Below, one piece after another: positions 15,173 through 20,570 of a stretch of 20,570 bases of DNA (position 1 is its first letter; the number at the start of each line of letters is the position of its first letter). Origin of the DNA: a virus. The translations under genes and the position numbers were made by a program. The DNA is taken from the IMG/VR virus record IMGVR_UViG_3300042923_000529, positions 1 to 20,570 of that record; one strand, given 5' to 3'. The notes beneath the pieces were generated by a model. It was not told where the DNA came from. It did not search any database and saw only the letters and a program-made list of their open reading frames with translations.

Positions 15173-16567
15173 TCACTTCTTTATCACTCCTATCTTATCG
15201 CGGTATGGTATCCAACCGTACTGCGTGCTATTTATCATGTGATCGTTTTTATCCTCTGGAGTATTATCTTTATCTTCCAACCAACTGTAGACTTCACTCT
15301 CAGTGATGAAGTTTGTACAAGTGTCAACCACATAGAACATAGGCTCCTTACCTGCTTCATCATCAAATGAGAGCCAACCAAGCTCCAAATTAATACGATC
15401 TATAATCTCAACTGCCTTATAAGCACCATTGAACATATAAAGGCATTCATTATGAGCTCTCTTATACTTAGCAAACTCTGTAATGGTTGCCTGATCAGCT
15501 GAATCTATAAATACGTTCTTTGCAAATCCCCATTCTTTACGGTTACGCTCCAGGAATGCTATGTAATTTACTACTGTATCCGATGGAGCAATCGGTACCT
15601 CCAGGCTGGCATTATTATAAACCTTTTCATCCAGCAGCACATATCGACCTTTATTTGTAATCCCAGAGAAAGACATCGCTATGGTATCCGGTGACTCTTG
15701 GGAGTAAGATGTATCCAAACCAGATGTAAAAATAATAAAGTATTCATCCTGGTGCCTGTCCTTCTGTATGAACTGCTTGGCCCATTCCTTTGACCTTACA
15801 TGACGTTTTCTATTAAAATTACTGAATACAAGACCGGTTGCCCTGCCCCTTAAACCTTGTATTTTATTCTTCCACAGTTTTGTACCTTTGGGTACATTTA
15901 GAATTATTTGATCTATTTTCTCCTTAGGAAGCCCTGCGTTATGGACAAAAGAAAAGAACCAGTGCGCCCATCCGGGTTTCGGTTCCTCTGTTAACATATT
16001 ATTAATTTCGTCCGGAGCATCATTCTTATATTCCGGAAGTGGACGACTACAATTAATGTATTCTTTATATACAGGTAAGCTCGGATCATCTGGATTAAGT
16101 GTTGCCATTGTGTAATCAGCTCTCATCATAGCTTCACGTACAAAATCAATATCTGCAGTGTTAATCTCGTCTATGTAAAGACATCCATACTGTCCGCCTA
16201 AGGCCTTTTGCCACTTCTTTTTATCACCATAACCCATTACATAAACAATCTTATCACCACTGCTAGTATGGTAAAGAATGTGTGGTATCTTTTCATCCTT
16301 TGTACCGTTACCGTTGTATTCTGTCAGTATCCCAAAATCATCTACGATGCCCAAGTCTTTATTGATAATATTCTTTTCAGCTGTACCGGTATCCTTTGCA
16401 GCAATGATATGATATTTCTTCTTACTCTCAGCCACCAGGAGCATAAACTTGAAGATTCCTACTGTTGTTTTTCCTGCAGCTGTGGTTCCCTCCAAAAACT
16501 CAACTGGAGCAGTGTGTTTGATGAAAGCTTTATATTTATTTGACAGAATCAAGTTTTCCTGGCTCAA
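15173..16567 (-). CDS. terL: Terminase large subunit (PBSX-type)
   Basis: A 464-residue protein starting with TTG at 16567 (GGGGTGG six bases upstream), two bases after the terS stop. The N-terminal ATPase has a Walker A motif GTTAAGKTT (27-35), a Walker B YIDE (131-134), and a coupling motif TLNP (156-159). The C-terminal RNase H-fold nuclease has its acidic residues at D285 (SGLDTSYSQ), D355 (VFIDSADQA) and D442 (KNDHMINSTQYGW, the usual DHxxD/N..RY region with a conservative change). The order and sequence fit the PBSX-type large terminase. It pumps DNA into proheads and cuts concatemers, working with TerS and the portal. Length is normal for the family and no motif is missing. Confidence 0.95.
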   Translation of the reverse strand: MSQENLILSNKYKAFIKHTAPVEFLEGTTAAGKTTVGIFKFMLLVAESKKKYHIIAAKDTGTAEKNIINKDLGIVDDFGILTEYNGNGTKDEKIPHILYHTSSGDKIVYVMGYGDKKKWQKALGGQYGCLYIDEINTADIDFVREAMMRADYTMATLNPDDPSLPVYKEYINCSRPLPEYKNDAPDEINNMLTEEPKPGWAHWFFSFVHNAGLPKEKIDQIILNVPKGTKLWKNKIQGLRGRATGLVFSNFNRKRHVRSKEWAKQFIQKDRHQDEYFIIFTSGLDTSYSQESPDTIAMSFSGITNKGRYVLLDEKVYNNASLEVPIAPSDTVVNYIAFLERNRKEWGFAKNVFIDSADQATITEFAKYKRAHNECLYMFNGAYKAVEIIDRINLELGWLSFDDEAGKEPMFYVVDTCTNFITESEVYSWLEDKDNTPEDKNDHMINSTQYGWIPYRDKIGVIKK

Positions 16568-16569
16568 TC

Positions 16570-17139
16570 TTAACCACCCCTTAGCTGTGCGATAATGCCG
16601 TCAAGCTTATTCTTTTCTTCATTTAAGTTAGTCAGTTCAATTTTATCCTTAAACATACCTAAATGCCTACCCAGGAGTTCCAAAGCCTTAACCTTATCAC
16701 AGGTAGCTACCTCAATACCGTATTTGCCTTCCTTAATGCCGGCAATGGCTTTCTTCTTATCATCTGGGAGCTTATCAGTTGAAATAACTTCTACTGCTTT
16801 ATAAGTTTTTACCTTGCCGGTATCCGGGTCTATAACATACTTTCCATTAGATATAATCGGCTCGTCTATTACTTTGGCAAAGTCAGTACCTTTAGCAAAA
16901 GCAATGGCTGCCAGCTCATTAAGAACCTTGTCCTGGGTAATTTCTGTTCGTTTTTCCCGGTCCTTTATTCGTTGTTTAATATATTCTGCAACCTTAACAT
17001 TTCTTAACATTCTTGCCCCAGCAGCCGCTGCTGTTTCATCGCTCTTAACTGCTTTATAGACTGCCTTATAAGCCCTGGTGGCATTAAGGTCTATCAAATA
17101 TTCATCTGAAAATAACTTTTGTTTATTTGTTAATGCCAT
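16570..17139 (-). CDS. terS: Terminase small subunit
   Basis: I choose ATG at 17139 (GAGGTG six to seven bases upstream) as start; a longer frame from 17193 uses TTG, runs through a hairpin/T-run, and lacks a ribosome site. The 189-residue product begins MALTNKQKLFSDEYLIDLNA and continues with TRAYKAVYKAV and the helix-turn-helix region typical of the Terminase_2 group (AAAGARMLRNVKVAEYIKQR). The C-terminal part (KALELLGRHLGMFKDKIELTN) is also the normal form for this group. It recognises phage DNA for packaging and activates TerL. It is the first gene of the structural operon after the 430-bp leader. Confidence 0.93.
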   Translation of the reverse strand: MALTNKQKLFSDEYLIDLNATRAYKAVYKAVKSDETAAAAGARMLRNVKVAEYIKQRIKDREKRTEITQDKVLNELAAIAFAKGTDFAKVIDEPIISNGKYVIDPDTGKVKTYKAVEVISTDKLPDDKKKAIAGIKEGKYGIEVATCDKVKALELLGRHLGMFKDKIELTNLNEEKNKLDGIIAQLRGG

Positions 17140-17163
17140 CAGGCTCACCTCACTTTCAGCAAT

Positions 17164-17187
17164 AAAAAAAGAACCAACAATAGGTTC
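17164..17187 (-). terminator. Hairpin and T-tract just before terS (leader terminator or attenuator)
   Basis: On the minus strand GAACC, a 7-base loop (TATTGTT) and GGTTC are followed by seven T residues, ending 24 bases before the terS ATG. The stem is only 5 bp, so termination may be partial. Confidence 0.55.
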
Positions 17188-17275
17188 CAACAATCATGTG
17201 TATAATATTATTTATATTAATTTATCTCTAAGTTTAATTTTTTAATTATCACCTAAAAACAGGAACTAAGGCTAC

Positions 17276-17285
17276 TGCGCGCGCA
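17276..17285. other. Perfect GC palindrome, candidate packaging cut site
   Basis: The sequence TGCGCGCGCA is its own reverse complement and is the only GC-rich word in an otherwise AT-rich leader, about 137 bases before the small terminase gene. Cohesive-end sites of many Gram-positive phages lie just upstream of terS and have GC-rich symmetrical cores. No HNH endonuclease gene is visible in the window, so headful packaging with a pac site is equally possible. Confidence 0.35.
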
Positions 17286-17316
17286 ACACCTTGCATCTTC
17301 GGTAAAAATTAATCAG

Positions 17317-17370
17317 ATAGTTATTTCTTCAATACTACTTTAACCTAAATATCTTAAAGATAATAACTAT
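17317..17370. repeat. Nested inverted repeats in the structural operon leader
   Basis: ATAGTTAT (17317-17324) is complementary to ATAACTAT (17363-17370) with 38 bases between, and immediately inside the right arm lies TATCTT-A-AAGATA (17350-17362), a second perfect inverted repeat. They could be binding sites for a dimeric regulator, such as the upstream ArpU-like protein, or part of an RNA fold. Confidence 0.45.
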
Positions 17371-17469
17371 ATTTTTTAAAAAAACCATCATATACCTTCC
17401 TCCTTAACGTCTTTGCTAAACTATATGCGCTAATAGAACAAGATATTCTGACTATATTATAATAATCCT

Positions 17470-17498
17470 ATTATATCATATGAGCCTCAATTTCATAA
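17470..17498 (-). promoter_or_regulatory. Candidate late promoter with extended -10
   Basis: On the minus strand TATAAT (17475-17470) is preceded by TGA, giving TGATATAAT, a full extended -10. A weak -35 TTATGA (17498-17493) lies 17 bases upstream. The poor -35 fits a promoter helped by an activator. It would start an mRNA with a leader of about 325 bases before terS. Confidence 0.55.
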
Positions 17499-17524
17499 TA
17501 TGCGTATTGTATATTATTATTTAC

Positions 17525-17551
17525 AATAAAAAAGCACCCCGAAGGATGCTT
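17525..17551 (-). terminator. Intrinsic terminator of the three-gene cargo cassette
   Basis: On the minus strand the stem AAGCATCC / GGGTGCTT (8 bp, one G-T pair) closes a TTCG tetraloop and is followed by TTTTTTATTG. It lies 18 bases after the stop of the last cassette gene and closes the cassette before the late promoter. Confidence 0.92.
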
Positions 17552-17569
17552 CTACGTTTATATGTATTT

Positions 17570-17953
17570 TTACCTAAGTTTGTCTATAATTGGTTGAATA
17601 CTTTCTCCAAATAACTTTACAGTATTATAAATTAAACTTACATTTTTTATGTTTTGAGGAATTTTCAAAGCAAATTGTTTAATTCTTTCAACTGCAGATA
17701 TTAGTCTTATTTTTTTTGGTTTTTCGTTTTTTAATTGTTCTTGAATTGTATCTATATCATCTAATACCAATTCATTATTTAATCCACTTCCAGATTCGTC
17801 TAATAATTTTCTTAAAGAATCTAACAGTTCATTTATATTTTGCAAATCCTTTCCAGAAATTATAGATGTAACATTACCATCTGCAACATTTAATGCTGTA
17901 GAATTATTATTTCCAATAACATGTTGATTAATATTTACGCTTTTGTTTTCCAT
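17570..17953 (-). CDS. Cargo cassette gene 3: Asn-rich N terminus plus helical tail, unknown function
   Basis: The start is ATG at 17953, with AGGAG six to eight bases upstream; a longer reading from TTG at 18013 lacks a ribosome site. The 127-residue product begins MENKSVNINQHVIGNNNSTALNVADGNVTSIISG: about 35 residues of alternating Asn/Val/Ile that read as short beta strands with turns, of the kind seen in some accessory proteins of bacterial conflict systems. The rest is helical: NINELLDSLRKLLDE, DDIDTIQEQLKNE, RLISAVERIKQFALKIP, YNTVKLFGESIQPIIDKLR. No cysteine, signal peptide or membrane helix is visible. It ends the cassette before a strong terminator. I do not recognise a family; a self-assembling or effector-linked protein is a possibility only. 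Confidence 0.8.
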   Translation of the reverse strand: MENKSVNINQHVIGNNNSTALNVADGNVTSIISGKDLQNINELLDSLRKLLDESGSGLNNELVLDDIDTIQEQLKNEKPKKIRLISAVERIKQFALKIPQNIKNVSLIYNTVKLFGESIQPIIDKLR

Positions 17954-18063
17954 TTTAAGTTCTCCTATATTAAAAATATTGACCTTAAATTGATTCAATT
18001 GTTGAATAGACAAAATATCATCATTTTTTTTACTTGGTTCTCCGAAATCGTTAAAATTACTTT

Positions 18064-18423
18064 TTATGATTTTTTTTTTACATAGTCTTTATAGGTTGGA
18101 TTTATATAATACACTGGATAAATATTATTATAAGAAATTTCTATTTCATCTCCACAAATTTCACAATGAACTTTTTTATTAAATAAATCATCGTAATTAT
18201 CCAAAGTATCTATAATATTTAAATCATCCGAACACCTTATCTCATATCTTAGTTCTATAACTCCATCATTTACTAATTTGGAAAGTTCAATTACTATTAA
18301 GTCTATTGGTATATATAGTTTTCTACTTATAGTTTGAGGATAAAAATAATTAACTCTTGACTTTCTTGCTAAATATTCAATATAGTCTTTTATTTGACAT
18401 AAGTTAATATTTAAATCGGACAT
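18064..18423 (-). CDS. Cargo cassette gene 2: predicted winged-HTH protein with CxxC, unknown function
   Basis: A 119-residue protein starting MSDLNINLCQIKDYIEYLARK, with AGGGGG five bases before the ATG and an 18-base gap to the preceding gene. Residues about 31-60 (TISRKLYIPIDLIVIELSKL, VNDGVIELRYEI) look like a winged helix-turn-helix: an SRKL helix, a turn, a recognition-like helix and a short wing. Residues 87-90 are CEIC, followed by DEIEISYNNIYPVYYINPTY, as in a half zinc knuckle; only this one CxxC pair is present in that region, so metal binding would need a partner or dimer. It might sense or regulate, or be a subunit of a defence complex. I do not recognise the family. The base composition is as AT-rich as its neighbours in the cassette. 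Confidence 0.8.
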   Translation of the reverse strand: MSDLNINLCQIKDYIEYLARKSRVNYFYPQTISRKLYIPIDLIVIELSKLVNDGVIELRYEIRCSDDLNIIDTLDNYDDLFNKKVHCEICGDEIEISYNNIYPVYYINPTYKDYVKKKS

Positions 18424-18441
18424 AATATACCCCCTAACCTA

Positions 18442-19488
18442 TTAAAATATTTTATTTCTAATATATTCAATTACATCTTCCGTAACAGAAGATCTAAAAA
18501 CAATATTATTACTTTTCAATCCAACTTGCATGGTGTATAATATGCCATCAGCATGCGTAGCAAAACTAATATAACTCTTATTTTCGATGATATAATCTTT
18601 CAAAATAGTATATAAAGATTGATCACTCATATCTTTATCACTATTCTTTTTTATACCCATACCCATGCTACCAACACCTGCTAATAGTAAAGCTATAATA
18701 GATAAATCTTCAGTATCATAATTCATACTATCAAGAGATTCTACAAGTTTAACACTATCTTTATCGTGTAGATAATCGTCTATATATTTTATAATGCTAG
18801 CTAATGCACTTTTATCGTCTTCTGTTAATTCTAATGGCTCGCTAGGGATTGCTGTCCAGTTCAAATATCTTCCATTTTCTAAAGAATTTTTAAATGAATT
18901 TATATCTCCAGAATATTTTCTTAAAATACTTACTTCAGTTATATTTACTAGCCCCAGATCTCTAGACACGATATTTTCTATTCGATTGCATTTTGACTCA
19001 GGACATCTTATTTCAATCCAGCAATTATCAATGTCGATTTTAACTATTATGCTTCTAATTTGTTCTTGTCTATATGAATTTATTCCATTTGTTATTGTCT
19101 TATATCCATCTGATATAAAAATTTTAAGTATATATATATTATTATGATTAATTACACATGAAACTGTATCAATCTTATCCGTTCTTGATAAAATACTTAA
19201 ATTATAGCCATGCTCTGGTTTTTGTAGCTTTTCTTTCAATATATCTTTAGTAAAATTATCATCATATCTATATTTATACCATTTAACAGAAACTTGCCCA
19301 GCTAATATTTTATTTGTAATTTTATTATTAACTGTTTCATTAGATTCTAAAATATTAATATTATTAAACAAGTAAACTCTCTCATCTAGATCATCTGGAA
19401 AATTTAAATCAACTAACTTTTTTATTTCATTTACTTCATCCAAAGTTAAATTCATGAAATCTGCCTGTGTATATAAATTTTTATCCAT
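18442..19488 (-). CDS. Cargo cassette gene 1: 348-residue protein of unknown function
   Basis: A 348-residue protein starting MDKNLYTQADFMNLTLDEVN, with GGGGAG five bases before the ATG and a strong own promoter 40 bases upstream. Residues 1-60 are helical and acidic. Residues 95-190 are strand-rich (YNLSILSRTDKIDTVSCVI, NNIYILKIFISDG, RSIIVKIDIDNCWIEIRCPE) and contain WIEIRCPESKC with two cysteines. Residues 225-280 are helical with a Gly-rich end (LAGVGSMGMGIKKNSDKD), and 290-348 form a strand/helix end (YISFATHADGILYTMQVGL). No NTPase, nuclease, TIR, kinase or membrane motif is evident. The absence of known catalytic motifs and the operon with a small wHTH protein and an Asn-rich protein suggest a sensing or effector complex. 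Function is unknown. Confidence 0.85.
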   Translation of the reverse strand: MDKNLYTQADFMNLTLDEVNEIKKLVDLNFPDDLDERVYLFNNINILESNETVNNKITNKILAGQVSVKWYKYRYDDNFTKDILKEKLQKPEHGYNLSILSRTDKIDTVSCVINHNNIYILKIFISDGYKTITNGINSYRQEQIRSIIVKIDIDNCWIEIRCPESKCNRIENIVSRDLGLVNITEVSILRKYSGDINSFKNSLENGRYLNWTAIPSEPLELTEDDKSALASIIKYIDDYLHDKDSVKLVESLDSMNYDTEDLSIIALLLAGVGSMGMGIKKNSDKDMSDQSLYTILKDYIIENKSYISFATHADGILYTMQVGLKSNNIVFRSSVTEDVIEYIRNKIF

Positions 19489-19525
19489 ATTTGCTCCCCA
19501 TGCAATTCTTTAGTATTTAATTACT

Positions 19526-19554
19526 ATAATATACCAATTCTAAAAATATGTAAA
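19526..19554 (-). promoter_or_regulatory. Strong sigma-A type promoter of the cargo cassette
   Basis: On the minus strand TTTACA (19554-19549) and TATTAT (19531-19526) are separated by exactly 17 bases in an AT-rich setting, with the cassette start codon about 40 bases downstream. It is independent of the late regulator and suggests expression in the lysogen. Confidence 0.8.
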
Positions 19555-19571
19555 TACTTTCGTGAATTTGA

Positions 19572-19586
19572 ATCAAAATATTTGAT
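19572..19586. repeat. Small palindrome upstream of the cassette promoter
   Basis: ATCAAA-ATA-TTTGAT is a perfect 6-bp inverted repeat with a 3-base centre, ending 18 bases upstream of the cassette -35. It could be an operator for a dimeric repressor, but AT-rich palindromes are frequent by chance. Confidence 0.3.
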
Positions 19587-19599
19587 ATTGTAAAATAAA

Positions 19600-19649
19600 A
19601 ATAATAAAACTTAAAAGGCACCCGTACTTTATAATTTCCGAATGCCTTT
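19600..19649 (-). terminator. Intrinsic terminator closing the structured RNA
   Basis: On the minus strand AAAGGCATTCG pairs completely with CGGGTGCCTTT (11 bp with two G-T pairs; 19614-19649) around a 14-base loop, followed by a T-rich tail. It lies upstream of the cassette promoter and isolates the RNA from the cassette. Confidence 0.88.
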
Positions 19650-19925
19650 CAAATATGGGGGTAAAATAATTAATAAAGGCCCTGGGGAGGGAGTGGGCTT
19701 CGCGGATTCGAACCGTTATCAGCTACCTAGGATTGCAATGCTATTTTACCATTAAACTATCAGCCCGTAGATTAACTTGTTGTCGTACAAGTGTTTTCTG
19801 CCTAAACGCTATTTTCTACCGTTTGTAATCTCGTTTGAAATAGTAAGTCAACTATGATTAATCAGCCACCGGGCTTTTACACCCGGAAGCCGTCAGGAGG
19901 TTGAACAATCTGTCCAACTTTCTAG
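19614..19925 (-). ncRNA. Candidate structured phage noncoding RNA with a 3' tRNA-like domain
   Basis: This gene-free stretch between the late regulator and the cassette has a candidate promoter at its 5' side and a strong terminator at its 3' side, a predicted transcript of about 315 nt. Hairpins, read on the plus strand: AGGTTG/CAACTT (19898-19920), ACCGGG-type CCGGG/CCCGG (19869-19886), ATAGT/ACTAT (19840-19855), AAACG/CGTTT (19804-19836), ACTTGT/ACAAGT (19775-19792). They are followed by the tRNA-like element (19694-19766). No open frame covers the region. Its context recalls large phage RNAs such as GOLLD and ROOL, which occur in prophages near tRNAs, but it is clearly shorter, and I cannot assign it to a known class. 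It might also be a decayed tRNA cluster. Confidence 0.6.
19694..19766 (-). tRNA. tRNA-like element, probably atypical or degenerate
   Basis: Read on the minus strand the 73-nt element has GGGCT / AGCCC acceptor pairing (5 bp, then mismatches), the GTTTAATGGTAAAAT D-arm with conserved GG, and the T-loop TTCGAAT with a 3-bp stem CGG/CCG. Bases 8 and 9 (TA) and discriminator A are normal. In contrast the anticodon arm does not fold as a normal 5-bp stem with a 7-base loop in any frame I tried; a candidate GCA anticodon (TTGCAAT) has no matching stem. No CCA is encoded (ACTC follows). So the elbow is conserved but the decoding arm is not, consistent with a tRNA-like structure or a decayed tRNA. 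Confidence 0.5.
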
Positions 19926-19930
19926 CTTAA

Positions 19931-19959
19931 ATGATATCACAGGATAAATTACTTGAAAA
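19931..19959 (-). promoter_or_regulatory. Candidate promoter of the structured RNA
   Basis: On the minus strand TTTTCA (19959-19954) and TATCAT (19936-19931) are 17 bases apart; the start point would be near 19924. The match to the consensus is moderate. The position right after the late regulator would also suit a regulator-dependent promoter. Confidence 0.4.
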
Positions 19960-19983
19960 TAACATCTTTTTATCATATTTATA

Positions 19984-20466
19984 TCAGATAATTTCTATCC
20001 CATCACTTCCAAAAATCCTTATACTTACTGCCTTTGTCACCTCATTAACCCATCTTCTTACCGTTACAGCACTTGTAGTCAATGCTTCAGCTTCTTCCTC
20101 AAACGTAGTTCCTTTTACTAAACAATCATAAAGAGCATCATACTTGTAAGGCATGTCTTTTAGATCATATTCATCTTTCGTAAGAATTAATGCTTTTTCT
20201 ATATGCGATATAACAATTAAACTTCTAAGCTTACTCTTACGAATACTGTTAATATAAACCTCTTCTTCATCAGTATAGGCTTCTAATTGATTAGCTTCTG
20301 AAATTGCTTCTTCAATACTACTTTTAATTTTATTGTAGTTTTTAAGAAGAAGTTTAGTGTTGTGTAAGGCTTTCTTCCTACGTTCCATTTTTTCTTGCTT
20401 CGCATATTCCCTTATAGCTTTTTTAACTGCTTTATCTATCATATCGTCTGCTGTTTGTTTATTCAA
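19984..20466 (-). CDS. Late transcriptional regulator (ArpU/RinA-like)
   Basis: I choose TTG at 20466 as start (GGGGTG five bases upstream); a GTG at 20499 gives 171 residues but without a ribosome site. The 160-residue product begins MNKQTADDMIDKAVKKAIRE, a basic helical region with ERRKKALHNTKLLLKNYN, a middle helical part with SNxLEAYTDEEEVYIN-like segment and RSLIVISHIEKAL, and a C-terminal helix-turn-helix TTFEEEAEALTTSAVTVRRW with VNEVTKAVSIRIFG like sigma region 4. This is the pattern of ArpU/RinA-type regulators that switch on late genes of Gram-positive phages. It is the last gene before the packaging region, the usual position. It would act on the promoter near 17470, and possibly on the RNA promoter. 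Confidence 0.85.
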   Translation of the reverse strand: MNKQTADDMIDKAVKKAIREYAKQEKMERRKKALHNTKLLLKNYNKIKSSIEEAISEANQLEAYTDEEEVYINSIRKSKLRSLIVISHIEKALILTKDEYDLKDMPYKYDALYDCLVKGTTFEEEAEALTTSAVTVRRWVNEVTKAVSIRIFGSDGIEII

Positions 20467-20470
20467 TCTC

Positions 20471-20570
20471 TCACCCCTTATTGTAATGTGTGTATCCACA
20501 GTAGTAATCTACTCTGCCACTCTTATTCTTTTTCTTGTATGTATAATTTCCTCTGGACATATTTAAATTG
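20471..20570 (-). CDS. 3' end of an upstream gene or short peptide gene, coupled to the regulator
   Basis: An open frame enters from the right window edge and ends with TGA at 20471-20473, five bases before the regulator start. Its visible end is NMSRGNYTYKKKNKSGRVDY then YCGYTHYNKG. If the ATG at 20560 is the start it would be a 29-residue basic peptide, but the frame is open upstream to the window edge so it may be part of a longer protein. The stop codon lies within the ribosome site of the regulator, so the two are probably translationally coupled. Confidence 0.5.
   Translation of the reverse strand, partial: NLNMSRGNYTYKKKNKSGRVDYYCGYTHYNKG

Larger units (their letters stand above)
17140..17469 (-). 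other. Gene-free leader of the structural operon
   Basis: About 330 bases between the promoter at 17470-17498 and the small terminase ATG contain no open frame worth calling. They hold the ordered elements listed separately: inverted repeats at 17317-17370, a 10-bp GC palindrome at 17276-17285, and a hairpin with T7 tract at 17164-17187. The stretch is AT-rich apart from the palindrome and its surroundings (17250-17300). It probably combines the DNA packaging site with late-gene control. Confidence 0.5.

Noticed and set aside
15173-17139. HNH endonuclease partner of the terminase
   Set aside because: No frame around terS/terL has an HNH motif; the space is fully used by terS, terL and the leader.
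19694-19766. A normal tRNA-Cys (anticodon GCA) reading of the tRNA-like element
   Set aside because: TTGCAAT could be a GCA anticodon loop, but the flanking bases TAGCA and CCTAG do not pair, and acceptor and T stems are incomplete.
19694-19766. The tRNA-like element as an integration attachment site
   Set aside because: It lies inside the late region between phage genes, there is no integrase nearby, and I saw no second copy of its 3' end in the window.
19860-19910. Hammerhead-type ribozyme suggested by CTGACG and GGTGGCTGAT near a stem
   Set aside because: The core lacks the required CTGATGA and GAA pieces in the right order.

Overview
The window is the late (packaging, head and tail) region of a tailed, siphovirus-like prophage or phage of a low-GC Firmicute. 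The protein types (SPP1-like portal, Phage_min_cap2/MuF-like minor capsid protein, Gp15-type tail chaperone extension, repeat-bearing tail fibre) suggest a Clostridia/Lachnospiraceae host; that host assignment is inference. Every gene I accept is on the minus strand, so transcription runs from high to low coordinates. No integrase, lysis gene or early region is visible; the window starts inside a tail-fibre gene and ends at the late regulator.

In transcription order: the 3' end of an unidentified gene (20570-20471), coupled to an ArpU/RinA-like late regulator (20466-19984). Next is a gene-free stretch with a candidate promoter, about 315 nt of strongly folded sequence including a tRNA-like element (19694-19766), and a strong intrinsic terminator (19614-19649). 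I read this as a structured phage noncoding RNA. Then a visibly AT-rich three-gene cassette (19488-17570) with its own sigma-A promoter (19526-19554) and its own terminator (17532-17551): a moron-like cargo unit of unknown, possibly defence, function. A 430-bp intergenic leader follows, with an extended -10 promoter, inverted repeats, a 10-bp GC palindrome and a hairpin plus T-tract just before the small terminase gene.

The structural operon runs terS, terL, portal, a small ORF, then a MuF-like minor capsid protein whose C terminus looks like a polymorphic toxin domain, followed with a 4-bp overlap by an acidic candidate immunity protein. Two tandem terminators and three 18-nt direct repeats separate that pair from scaffold, major capsid, HeH/LEM-type small protein, four head-tail joining proteins and tail tube. 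A perfect terminator hairpin lies between tail tube and tail chaperone; the chaperone has a probable -1 frameshift site (G5 run at 7347-7351) giving a Gp15-like extension. Then come a 51-aa zinc-ribbon protein, tape measure, a small distal tail protein, a large tail/baseplate protein with an internal duplication, and tail tip/fibre genes.

Most promising items: (1) the structured RNA with tRNA-like domain; (2) the autonomous three-gene cargo cassette; (3) the MuF toxin/immunity pair next to a repeat array. All functional calls come from reading motifs by eye, with no database search.
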